Translations under genes and position numbers: made by a program | Part shown: positions 1 through 5,522 of the stretch, in pieces | Layout: each line of letters starts with the position of its first letter | Position numbering within the stretch: the first letter of the stretch is position 1 | Assembly: GCA_021160355.1 (NCBI GenBank) | Contig: JAGHCS010000208.1 | Span: 1 to 5,522 of the forward strand | DNA: 5,522 nt | Source of the DNA: Candidatus Cloacimonadota bacterium | GTDB taxonomy: Bacteria > Cloacimonadota > Cloacimonadia > JGIOTU-2 | Direction of reading: 5' to 3' | The notes under the pieces: generated by a model | What the model was told of the DNA's origin: nothing | The model's database searches: none | The model's input: the letters and a program-made list of their open reading frames with translations, nothing else

Positions 1-924
1 ATTATTTGATTTATACAATTCTATAAATTTCTTGATAATTACATCAGCTGTTATATCATTGATGTTTCCTGTTGGGGACACTATGTTTCGTGATGATGGG
101 GTTTTATAAAACCACTGGCTTACAGGACCGCCAACTTTGTCCCCTTTGTCTTTGAACAGCACAATCCTTGGTACATCATAGATATGAGCAAAATGTATGG
201 GACCGCAATCGTTAGAAATGATATATTTTGATCTGATTATTAATTCTTTGAGAGATTGAATATCAAGATCGATGAATAGCTTGAATTCTTCAGATAAACC
301 TTCCAGCGAATTTAAAAGATTTTTATAGTTGGATTGGATAACAAAAGCTACAGGTATTGATTTTTTGATTTCCCTTGCTATTTTTATGAAATTATTGATA
401 TCATACATCTTTTCAATCCTGCCAGCAACTGGAATGATTAAACAACGATCATCTCTAAGCGTCTGAGAATTATCCGGTTGAAAGTCGGTTTTTCTAAGGA
501 GTTTAAGATAATTGAAGGACAGATACTCACTTTGATCAAAGTGATATTTTTTCCTAAGCAAAAAACTTGTTGATGATGTGAAACCAATAGTATTTCTTGA
601 GTGTATTCTATTTGCTAAAATATTACATCTGAAGGATTCCTTGCGAAGCTGAAAAACAGCAGTCGGAGATATAGATTTTAAGCTTTTGATAAGTGCGGTA
701 AAGCGCCGGGGATTGTCTTTATAGACACCATAAAATACAGTTTCATCAATGCAACCGAATATTTTTAGATAGAATGTAGAAGCTTCGTTTGGTGCTACTC
801 CTGTGATTTGATGATCGGGATATTCTTTTCTTAATTTTTCGAAAAAGGGAATTTGAGCAATTTGCCTTCCCAGAAATGGCTTGTTCTCAAGGAACACTAT
901 TATTGAAGATTTATCATTGTCCAT
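1..924 (-). CDS. Glycosyltransferase family 9 (heptosyltransferase-like), 3' end beyond the left edge
   Basis: The reading frame starts at ATG 924-922 and stays open for 308 codons to the window edge, so the stop codon is missing. The protein begins MDNDKSSIIVFLENKPFLGR. The best family marker is near residues 236-257: ISNDCGPIHFAHIYDVPRIV. This matches the C-terminal nucleotide-sugar-binding signature of GT9 enzymes (D-x-G-P-x-H-x-A, then a short segment ending in V-x-L-F). The N-terminal half has the GT-B-like pattern of a hydrophobic strand followed by 'LGRQIAQIPFFEKLRKEYP'. GT9 members are usually about 330-350 residues, so probably only a few tens are missing. Known members transfer heptose or related sugars from ADP-activated donors to LPS core or other glycans on the cytoplasmic face of the inner membrane; the donor and acceptor here cannot be read. 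It is the last visible gene of the buk-tagD-GT unit, 39 bases after its neighbour. No Shine-Dalgarno site precedes the ATG, and the nearest upstream in-phase alternative meets a stop, so 924 is the only reasonable start. Confidence 0.85.
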   Translation of the reverse strand, partial: MDNDKSSIIVFLENKPFLGRQIAQIPFFEKLRKEYPDHQITGVAPNEASTFYLKIFGCIDETVFYGVYKDNPRRFTALIKSLKSISPTAVFQLRKESFRCNILANRIHSRNTIGFTSSTSFLLRKKYHFDQSEYLSFNYLKLLRKTDFQPDNSQTLRDDRCLIIPVAGRIEKMYDINNFIKIAREIKKSIPVAFVIQSNYKNLLNSLEGLSEEFKLFIDLDIQSLKELIIRSKYIISNDCGPIHFAHIYDVPRIVLFKDKGDKVGGPVSQWFYKTPSSRNIVSPTGNINDITADVIIKKFIELYKSNN

Positions 925-963
925 AATTATTGCATTGATGTAAAAAAAAATATTATCTCTAAA

Positions 964-1914
964 TTAAACGTCCAAAAGAATGAAATTTTTGAAATATCCG
1001 ATTTGATTTCCTTTATTAAGATGATTCTCAAACCAGGTCAGGATTTTATTCCTCAATTTTTCATGCTTATATTTTTCTCTGAGAGTATTTGGTTTGCCTG
1101 AGAATTGAAGCTTCTCTTGCCAGTCGAATTCAGACAATTTTTGCTCCATTACTGCAGGATGAGTACCTTGGAACACTTCAATTTGATCAAGAGGTCCGTA
1201 ATCAAAATATTCATCCAGCTTATCATAATGTTCTTTCGCTCTTTTGGAACCCCAGTGATTTGTATGGAAGTATCTTCGCTTGTTTTGCATAAGATGTGGG
1301 GGACGAACCCACCCGTAATGATATACGTAAGCATCAATGAGTGCTACTTTCAGCTTGTAGGTGTTCTCCTGTTGTCTGTAATGAACGCCATCAAAATGTG
1401 GAATTCTTCTGAAGGATTGTGCAGATTCCCATGAATGAATATCAGGGTCATTCCGTATAATTCTTATCTCATAAGGATACCATCCATGGCTTTTATGATA
1501 ATGCTCGTAATCTCCCCAGAAGTGAAGATATTTAAAAAGCATTCCTTCGACTTCAGACTTATTTAATAACTGTTCGCATCGATTGTGAATTATTGACAGA
1601 TCTTTCTCGTGGATGACCTCATCTCCCTGTAGATAAAAAAGCCAGTCCCCAATGCATGCATTTTTAGCAATATCAGTTTGATGAGCGTGCTCCATTCCGC
1701 GAGGAAATTTCTCAATATCCCAGACTGTATCAATGATCCTTATCTTAGGTGAGTATATTTCTTCGATTTTTTTTCTGGATGTATCATCTTTATCACCTTT
1801 GCCGACAGCGATAACAAATTCATCAACAAGCGGTAGGATAGATTTTATCGTTTCAACAACAGGATAATAGAGTTTTATTCCATTTCGAACAAAAGAGAAA
1901 CCGCTTATTTTCAT
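964..1914 (-). CDS. Glycosyltransferase, family 2 type (GT-A fold)
   Basis: A 316-residue protein whose N-terminus (KISGFSFVRNGIKLYYPVVE) resembles a group of family-2-type transferases that open with 'GF-F-RN-I--YPVVE'. Residues 31-45 (DEFVIAVGKGDKDDT) fit the second strand and acidic loop of the GT-A nucleotide-sugar site. Residues 90-99 (DWLFYLQGDE) hold the usual DxD position, here Q-G-D-E, which would bind the metal and sugar nucleotide. A conserved-looking HYGWVRPP stretch lies at 198-205. No membrane segment or signal peptide is seen, so it should be a soluble or peripheral cytoplasmic enzyme. Its ATG overlaps the tagD stop as ATGA (4-base overlap), which points to translational coupling; only a weak AAAGAG-type site lies upstream. 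Its company with a CDP-glycerol-forming enzyme and a GT9 enzyme suggests a role in building a surface glycan. Donor, acceptor and linkage are unknown, and the family assignment is from motifs only. Confidence 0.82.
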   Translation of the reverse strand: MKISGFSFVRNGIKLYYPVVETIKSILPLVDEFVIAVGKGDKDDTSRKKIEEIYSPKIRIIDTVWDIEKFPRGMEHAHQTDIAKNACIGDWLFYLQGDEVIHEKDLSIIHNRCEQLLNKSEVEGMLFKYLHFWGDYEHYHKSHGWYPYEIRIIRNDPDIHSWESAQSFRRIPHFDGVHYRQQENTYKLKVALIDAYVYHYGWVRPPHLMQNKRRYFHTNHWGSKRAKEHYDKLDEYFDYGPLDQIEVFQGTHPAVMEQKLSEFDWQEKLQFSGKPNTLREKYKHEKLRNKILTWFENHLNKGNQIGYFKNFILLDV

Positions 1915-2327
1915 GTTTTAATATTCTCTTTACCATTTTTTTTTGAGTTTATATGGTCTTTGAGTATGGTTGTAGAGATTTCAGGTGTTCTTTCCAGATA
2001 TACAACTTCGCAGTATTCCTTCAGAAAGTCGAATTTACCTTTCCAGTCATTGCCCATGATGAACACATCAACCTTATGCTTGATGATATCATCTATTTTT
2101 TGGTCCCAGCTATTTTCGGGTATTACTTCATCGACATATCTGATTGATTTTATGATTTCAGCGCGATGAGCGAACGGTTGCACGCATTTTTTTCCTTTGA
2201 TGAGATTGAATTCATCGGTTGATATTCCCACGATAAGGTAATCACCAAATTCTTTTGCTCTTTTCAGCAAACGAAAATGTCCGTAATGAAGAAGATCATA
2301 TGTGCCATAAGTAAGTACTTTTTTCAT
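1911..2327 (-). CDS. tagD: Glycerol-3-phosphate cytidylyltransferase (TagD/TarD type)
   Basis: A 138-residue enzyme predicted to make CDP-glycerol and pyrophosphate from CTP and sn-glycerol 3-phosphate in the cytoplasm. It covers the whole family. The nucleotidyltransferase motif is GTYDLLHYGH (8-17, with His14-x-Gly-His17). GISTDEFN follows at 34-41, Arg63 lies in IRYVDEVIPE (62-71), FIMGNDWKGKFDFLKEYC spans 89-106, and the C-terminal signature is RTPEISTT (113-120). From memory it resembles Bacillus subtilis TagD over nearly its full length and is closer to that than to the RfaE/HldE-type ADP-heptose synthase domain. The signature usually reads RTxGISTT; here Glu replaces the Gly, while the Ser-Thr-Thr is kept. 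The gene starts 12 bases after buk and overlaps the next gene by 4 bases, so it is very likely co-transcribed with both. No Shine-Dalgarno site is visible before ATG 2327 (the leader is mostly A and T), so coupling to buk translation is plausible. In Gram-negative bacteria CDP-glycerol can supply glycerol phosphate for capsule or O-antigen decoration; that use is inferred here. Confidence 0.93.
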   Translation of the reverse strand: MKKVLTYGTYDLLHYGHFRLLKRAKEFGDYLIVGISTDEFNLIKGKKCVQPFAHRAEIIKSIRYVDEVIPENSWDQKIDDIIKHKVDVFIMGNDWKGKFDFLKEYCEVVYLERTPEISTTILKDHINSKKNGKENIKT

Positions 2328-2339
2328 ATTTTTTTACGA

Positions 2340-3416
2340 TTAATATACTTTAGCTTTTTCAGAACCCAAGAGAACTCTCAAGCAAGCTTCAGCAAGAGCT
2401 TCCATCTCACCCTCGCCGGGGAAGAGGTATATTGGCGCAATAAATGCAGTACGCTCTTTAATCCAGCCGGTGAGATATTTATCGTAGGCTAAACCTCCTG
2501 TAAGAAATATTGCATCAACTTTTCCTTTTAGGACTGTTGCATTTGCACCGATTTCTTTCGAGACTTGATATGCCATTGCTTCAAGGATTTGACGATATTT
2601 TTCATTACCTTTTGCAACTTCTTTTTCTATTTCAATATCATTATCTGTACCAAGATAGCCGATCAAGCCGCTTGATTTTGTAAACAGTTTCTCAATCTCG
2701 GCTTTTGTGTAGTTGCCGGAAAAACACATATCAATTACTCCACCTAGAGGAAGTGCACCAGCGCGCTGCGGAGAAAAGGGTCCCATTCCGAGGAGGGCAT
2801 TATTCACATCGACGACCTTTCCCTGCTTTATAGCTGCCACACTTATACCGCCACCCATATGAGCTGCGATCAAGTTGCATTCTTCGAAGGCTTTATTGAG
2901 TTTCTTTGCAGTTTTACGGGCAATTGCTCTTATGTTGAGCGCATGAAAAAGACTCTGCCTGACTATTCCTGGAACTCCTGAAATTCTTGCAATATCCTCC
3001 ATTTCATCCACAGTCACAGGATCAGCAACGTAGCATGGGATGTGAAGTTCATCAGAAATTGATTCCGCAATAAAAGCTCCCAAATTTGATGCATGGATTC
3101 TCCCGCAGATTGTTGGATCTTTCAGATCAGCAAGCATTTTTTGATTAATTTCAAATACTCCGCTTGGTACCGGTTTCAAGAGACCTCCGCGGCTTACAAT
3201 TGCATCAAGTGAGTCAAGAGGGATGTTATTTTCTTCAAGAGATTTTTCAACAATGTTTTTTCTGAACTCAAATTGATCGATCAGTTCATCAAATGGAGAA
3301 AGTTCTTCTAGTTTATGATTGATTGTTTTTTTTAACACTTCTTTATTATCATCAAATACTGCTATTTTTGTCGATGTTGATCCCGGATTGATTACCAAAA
3401 TACGGAAATCAGACAT
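2340..3416 (-). CDS. buk: Butyrate kinase (or branched-chain fatty acid kinase)
   Basis: A full-length 358-residue member of the acetate/butyrate kinase family (ASKHA fold). It interconverts butyryl phosphate plus ADP with butyrate plus ATP, the energy-yielding last step of butyrate fermentation after phosphotransbutyrylase; related enzymes use isobutyrate or other branched acids. Visible signatures are the N-terminal phosphate loop NPGSTSTK (10-17), SRGG (75-78), GRIHASNLGA (105-114), ADPVTVDEME (131-140), the nucleotide-binding HMGGGISVA (186-194), MGPFSPQRAGALP (211-223), LTGGLAYDKY (305-314) and PGEGEMEALAEA (333-344). The PFSPQRAGALP and GEGEMEALAEA stretches favour butyrate kinase over acetate kinase, which is also usually longer (about 400 residues). 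The start is set by a GGAGG site four bases before the ATG. It is the first gene of the left unit, lying downstream of the terminator at 3471-3495, with tagD 12 bases after its stop. No phosphotransbutyrylase gene is in the window. Exact acyl specificity cannot be read from sequence. Confidence 0.95.
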   Translation of the reverse strand: MSDFRILVINPGSTSTKIAVFDDNKEVLKKTINHKLEELSPFDELIDQFEFRKNIVEKSLEENNIPLDSLDAIVSRGGLLKPVPSGVFEINQKMLADLKDPTICGRIHASNLGAFIAESISDELHIPCYVADPVTVDEMEDIARISGVPGIVRQSLFHALNIRAIARKTAKKLNKAFEECNLIAAHMGGGISVAAIKQGKVVDVNNALLGMGPFSPQRAGALPLGGVIDMCFSGNYTKAEIEKLFTKSSGLIGYLGTDNDIEIEKEVAKGNEKYRQILEAMAYQVSKEIGANATVLKGKVDAIFLTGGLAYDKYLTGWIKERTAFIAPIYLFPGEGEMEALAEACLRVLLGSEKAKVY

Positions 3417-3420
3417 GCGT

Positions 3421-3425
3421 CCTCC
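3421..3425 (-). promoter_or_regulatory. Shine-Dalgarno site of buk
   Basis: GGAGG on the minus strand, four bases before the ATG at 3416. The spacing is on the short side, but this is the strongest ribosome-binding match in the left unit and it fixes the buk start. The tagD and GT9 genes downstream lack anything similar. Confidence 0.75.
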
Positions 3426-3439
3426 AAAATTTTTTTTCC

Positions 3440-3458
3440 AAAATCTCAGGAAGATTTT
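3440..3458. repeat. 7-bp inverted repeat in the buk leader
   Basis: Perfect arms AAAATCT (3440-3446) and AGATTTT (3452-3458) are separated by five bases. The repeat lies between the upstream terminator and the buk ribosome-binding site, where an operator or a weak leader hairpin could act. The arms are AT-rich, so a stable RNA stem is doubtful and chance is possible in this base composition. A TTGACC hexamer at 3469-3464 (minus strand) could be a -35 element just upstream, but no convincing -10 follows at the right distance. Confidence 0.35.
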
Positions 3459-3470
3459 TTAGTGGTCAAT

Positions 3471-3495
3471 AAAAAACCCCGCTCAAAGGCGGGGT
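3471..3495 (-). terminator. Rho-independent terminator of the outer-membrane protein pair
   Basis: Read on the minus strand this is ACCCCGC, a six-base loop, then GCGGGGT followed directly by a run of T. The stem is 7 perfect base pairs (3476-3495), six of them G-C, and the T tract occupies 3476-3471. It starts 22 bases after the stop codon of the barrel gene ending at 3518, so it closes that unit and separates it from buk. On the plus strand no T tract follows the hairpin, so it works in one direction only. Confidence 0.93.
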
Positions 3496-3517
3496 AAAAC
3501 TTATATTTGTTTTTTAT

Positions 3518-4456
3518 TTAAAACAAGAATCCAAATTCAAGAGTGAGAGCACCACCAAAATCCTTAACAAATCCAACTTCAGTTTTCTTCATAGAATCGT
3601 AATTGTACTCAAGTTTCATAAATGCACTCTCCATAGGTTTCATATTGAGACCAACGATGAAGTTAAAGTCCCTCATCTCATTCTTCGAAAAATATCCGAT
3701 ATAAGGCTTGATGAGTTTGACATATGGAGCCATGAATCCTTTTTCATAGGTGACCATGCCCCAGAGATTGATGTCATCGGTGTTCTTGTTATTATCATCA
3801 AGATTATATGCCTGTAGATCAAAATTAAACATATCATCAATTTTGTAACAGAAATCAACACCATAATCAAACTTGTGGTTATCACCATCAAAGGCGTCAC
3901 GCACACGCACTGATGCACCAAGTCTCATGTTCTCAACATACTTCGTTTGCGCTCTTCCACCAAATGTTGATGGTACATCAACTGTTCCTGCTGCATTACC
4001 CATATCAGCCCAATAAAGACTGAAGTAATGAGCAGCGCACCAGTCAACGGACAACTTGACCATTAGTTCACTTGCAAAAGCACCTTTATAATCGTATGGT
4101 TCGTAAATACTTATAATATTCGAAGGGGCTTTCGGGAAAGAACCGAAATCACAATACATTTTTCCAAAGGATACTTTACCAATTATCCACGGATATTTTT
4201 GAAAATATGAATAAAAGGTTTCAAACAGGTCAATTGATGCCCACGCCTGGTTGACAGTCAGTTCCGGAGTAGTCTCAGTAAGGCTTTTTATGCCAAAAGA
4301 AGTACAATAATTATCACCCTGCCAGGATAGTCTCATATCGTTGAAATGCCAATAGCGCTGGTGTTCTTGTGAAGTATAGTAAAAACTTACTTCATGAGCC
4401 ATCAAATATGAACCTAATAAAAGGAGAGTGATAAGAATCACAATAAATTTTTTCAT
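3518..4456 (-). CDS. Predicted outer-membrane beta-barrel protein, paralog 1
   Basis: A 312-residue protein of unknown specific function. Residues 1-20 (MKKFIVILITLLLLGSYLMA) form a signal peptide with a likely cleavage before HEVS and no lipobox cysteine. The mature part is rich in aromatic residues in alternating polar/nonpolar stretches, and the chain ends in LTLEFGFLF with a terminal Phe, as is typical of barrels inserted by the BAM machinery. The start at 4456 is preferred over an in-frame ATG at 4477, because AAGGAG lies six bases before 4456, the signal peptide begins there in standard form, and nothing like a ribosome site precedes 4477. It is a tandem paralog of the gene at 4511-5407: both share EVSFYYTSQxHQxYWH after the signal peptide, and residues 237-288 match the other protein at 37 of 52 positions by hand count. 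The mature chain has four cysteines (51, 102, 140, 203). It could be a porin or a structural barrel. Transcription ends at the terminator just downstream. Confidence 0.8.
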   Translation of the reverse strand: MKKFIVILITLLLLGSYLMAHEVSFYYTSQEHQRYWHFNDMRLSWQGDNYCTSFGIKSLTETTPELTVNQAWASIDLFETFYSYFQKYPWIIGKVSFGKMYCDFGSFPKAPSNIISIYEPYDYKGAFASELMVKLSVDWCAAHYFSLYWADMGNAAGTVDVPSTFGGRAQTKYVENMRLGASVRVRDAFDGDNHKFDYGVDFCYKIDDMFNFDLQAYNLDDNNKNTDDINLWGMVTYEKGFMAPYVKLIKPYIGYFSKNEMRDFNFIVGLNMKPMESAFMKLEYNYDSMKKTEVGFVKDFGGALTLEFGFLF

Positions 4457-4462
4457 AAATGT

Positions 4463-4468
4463 CTCCTT
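4463..4468 (-). promoter_or_regulatory. Shine-Dalgarno site deciding the start of barrel paralog 1
   Basis: AAGGAG on the minus strand, six bases before ATG 4456. It lies between the two possible in-frame start codons and supports the shorter, 312-residue product with its signal peptide at the very N-terminus. The equivalent site in the upstream paralog has the same sequence and the same spacing. Confidence 0.8.
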
Positions 4469-4510
4469 ATCTTTCATTATAAATGAAGATTGGATTATAA
4501 ATATTCATAA

Positions 4511-5407
4511 TTAAAATACATAACCTGCTTGAAGGGTAAGTACATTACTTCCATCACCCAGTGAGTCATGGTTGAATTCTAATTTCATGAATACGTTTTC
4601 CATAGGTTTCATATTTAAACCAACGACAATATTATTATCGTCCATGCCATTTTTAGAGAAGTAACCTACATAGGGTCGAGTTAATTTAACAAATGGGAGA
4701 TCAAATCCTTTTTCATAGGATACAATACCAAATAAATCCATCTGGGTTTCATCCACAGTGAGAGCTTTTTGAACGCTGTATCCCTGGACATTGATTTTTA
4801 CACTTTTTGCAATAAGCCAGGAGACATCAACTCCAAATTCGACAATTTTACCAACATCAGGATAGTCCTTGTCATTTGAGATCAGGTTCTTACCTTTAAC
4901 CGAACCACCAATTTTCAAATCAGCCATACTATACGTAAGACGGGCACCTATGAAGGCTGGTTTGTCATAAGGTTGATTCCAGGCAATTTTTCCTGCATCA
5001 GCCCAGTATGCCTGCCATTCAAAATCACCAAACATTCCACAGAAGTCCAGCATCACGGCAGATTCCTTGAGTCCTAGAGCTGTGGGTTGGAAAATGCTGA
5101 TTTCTTTAGAGGGCAGGTTTTCGAAGTTACCAAAGGGATACCATACCATACCAGCTTTTACACCAAAAGTCTTACCTCCAAATTTCATCCAGGCTTCATT
5201 CAAAACTAATGGATTCTGTCTTAGGAGCGGGGTAGCATTCAAATCAATGCCAACATTACCCTTGTACCAATCAAACCGAATACCATTGTCTGTGTAATGC
5301 CAGTATTTCTGGTGAGCTTGACTTGTGTAATAGAAACTTACTTCACTTGCAATTGCAAAAGAAGTAATTACACACATTAAAAGAACAAACAACACAATCT
5401 TTTTCAT
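4511..5407 (-). CDS. Predicted outer-membrane beta-barrel protein, paralog 2
   Basis: A 298-residue secreted protein of unknown specific function and the first gene of the tandem pair. Residues 1-20 (MKKIVLFVLLMCVITSFAIA) are a signal peptide with an A-x-A cleavage site before SEVS; the Cys at 12 lies inside the hydrophobic core and is not a lipobox. The mature chain has barrel-like alternation (for example FEWQAYWADAG at 129-139), and the C-terminus TLQAGYVF ends in Phe. Conserved with its neighbour are EVSFYYTSQ (22-30), the YWADxG segment (134-139), and the C-terminal block at 231-282, which includes GYFSKNGM and VGLNMKPME. The central 100-odd residues are much less alike, which would fit differing loops or pore linings. 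The start is supported by AAGGAG six bases upstream; an overlapping ATG four bases earlier is out of frame. The paralog starts 54 bases after its stop and no hairpin lies between, so the two are probably co-transcribed. Distant relation to a porin family is possible but unproven. Confidence 0.8.
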   Translation of the reverse strand: MKKIVLFVLLMCVITSFAIASEVSFYYTSQAHQKYWHYTDNGIRFDWYKGNVGIDLNATPLLRQNPLVLNEAWMKFGGKTFGVKAGMVWYPFGNFENLPSKEISIFQPTALGLKESAVMLDFCGMFGDFEWQAYWADAGKIAWNQPYDKPAFIGARLTYSMADLKIGGSVKGKNLISNDKDYPDVGKIVEFGVDVSWLIAKSVKINVQGYSVQKALTVDETQMDLFGIVSYEKGFDLPFVKLTRPYVGYFSKNGMDDNNIVVGLNMKPMENVFMKLEFNHDSLGDGSNVLTLQAGYVF

Positions 5408-5522
5408 TCATTTCTCCTTTCATTTTCATACATAGAGAATGATTGAATAACCATAATCCCATGTCATACTTATGATTTTCTCTAATATTGAATTAATGAA
5501 AATTACTTTATTTGCCAAATAC
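5408..5522 (-). promoter_or_regulatory. Leader and presumed promoter region of the outer-membrane protein pair
   Basis: These 115 AT-rich bases to the right edge hold the AAGGAG ribosome site at 5414-5419 and presumably the promoter of the barrel pair. A TTGGCA hexamer at 5518-5513 (minus strand) could be a -35 element, with TAATTC 17 bases on as a weak -10; the match is poor and other placements are equally possible. No terminator of an upstream minus-strand gene is visible. On the plus strand an ATG at 5496 opens nine codons to the edge. Confidence 0.3.

Noticed and set aside
942..950. Run of nine A (T on the coding strand) between the GT2 and GT9 genes, as a terminator or phase-variable tract
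   Set aside because: No stem precedes the tract on the minus strand, and it lies outside coding sequence with no visible promoter whose spacing it could change.
1089..1434. Open frames on the plus strand opposite the GT2 gene
   Set aside because: They are short, have no recognisable domains, and lie wholly inside a strong minus-strand gene with clear motifs; they are frame shadows.
1953..2492. Open frames on the plus strand opposite tagD and buk
   Set aside because: They overlap two confidently identified enzymes and show no protein-like conservation.
3673..3921. Alternative minus-strand frame inside barrel paralog 1
   Set aside because: The product is a low-complexity Met/Ile/Ser-rich string in a shifted frame of a better-supported gene.
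4457..4477. Upstream in-frame ATG at 4477 as start of barrel paralog 1
   Set aside because: It would place seven charged or polar residues before a standard signal peptide, lacks a ribosome site, and would span the AAGGAG that serves the ATG at 4456.
4476..4481. TATAAT on the minus strand between the two barrel genes, as an internal promoter
   Set aside because: It is a perfect hexamer, but the region is very AT-rich, a second TATAAT-like string lies nearby, and no -35 element sits at a suitable distance.
5510..5520. Short palindrome ATTTG-C-CAAAT near the right edge
   Set aside because: Five-base AT-rich arms are expected by chance here, and nothing else marks it as a binding site.

Overview
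The window looks like a chromosomal segment of a low-GC, Gram-negative, probably anaerobic and fermentative bacterium. The evidence is AT-rich coding DNA, two secreted proteins with outer-membrane beta-barrel features (signal peptide, alternating strands, C-terminal Phe), a butyrate-kinase-type acyl kinase, and surface-glycan glycosyltransferases. A lineage in or near the FCB superphylum (for example Cloacimonadota) would fit, but this is a guess from gene character and no marker gene is present. Every supported gene lies on the minus strand, so transcription runs from right to left.

Right part (about 3470-5522): two tandem paralogous genes encode predicted outer-membrane beta-barrel proteins of 298 and 312 residues. 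Each has a good Shine-Dalgarno site. They share an N-terminal motif and a strongly conserved C-terminal block, while the middle has diverged. They are 54 bases apart with no terminator between them, and a clear intrinsic terminator (3471-3495) closes the unit.

Left part (1-3470): a second, apparently polycistronic unit. It starts with a butyrate kinase gene (buk), followed 12 bases later by a glycerol-3-phosphate cytidylyltransferase (tagD-type). That gene overlaps the next, a family-2-type glycosyltransferase, by 4 bases. After a 39-base gap comes a family-9 (heptosyltransferase-like) glycosyltransferase that runs off the left edge. TagD would make CDP-glycerol, and the two glycosyltransferases would act on a lipid-linked or LPS-type glycan, so together they suggest a surface polysaccharide carrying glycerol phosphate. 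No reason for the kinase to sit at the head of this unit is visible; shared transcription may be incidental.

No tRNA, rRNA, CRISPR array, insertion sequence or phage-type gene was seen. No gap between genes exceeds about 120 bases. Nothing here amounts to a clearly new system; the points worth checking are the tandem barrel paralogs, the kinase/CDP-glycerol linkage and the small inverted repeat upstream of buk.
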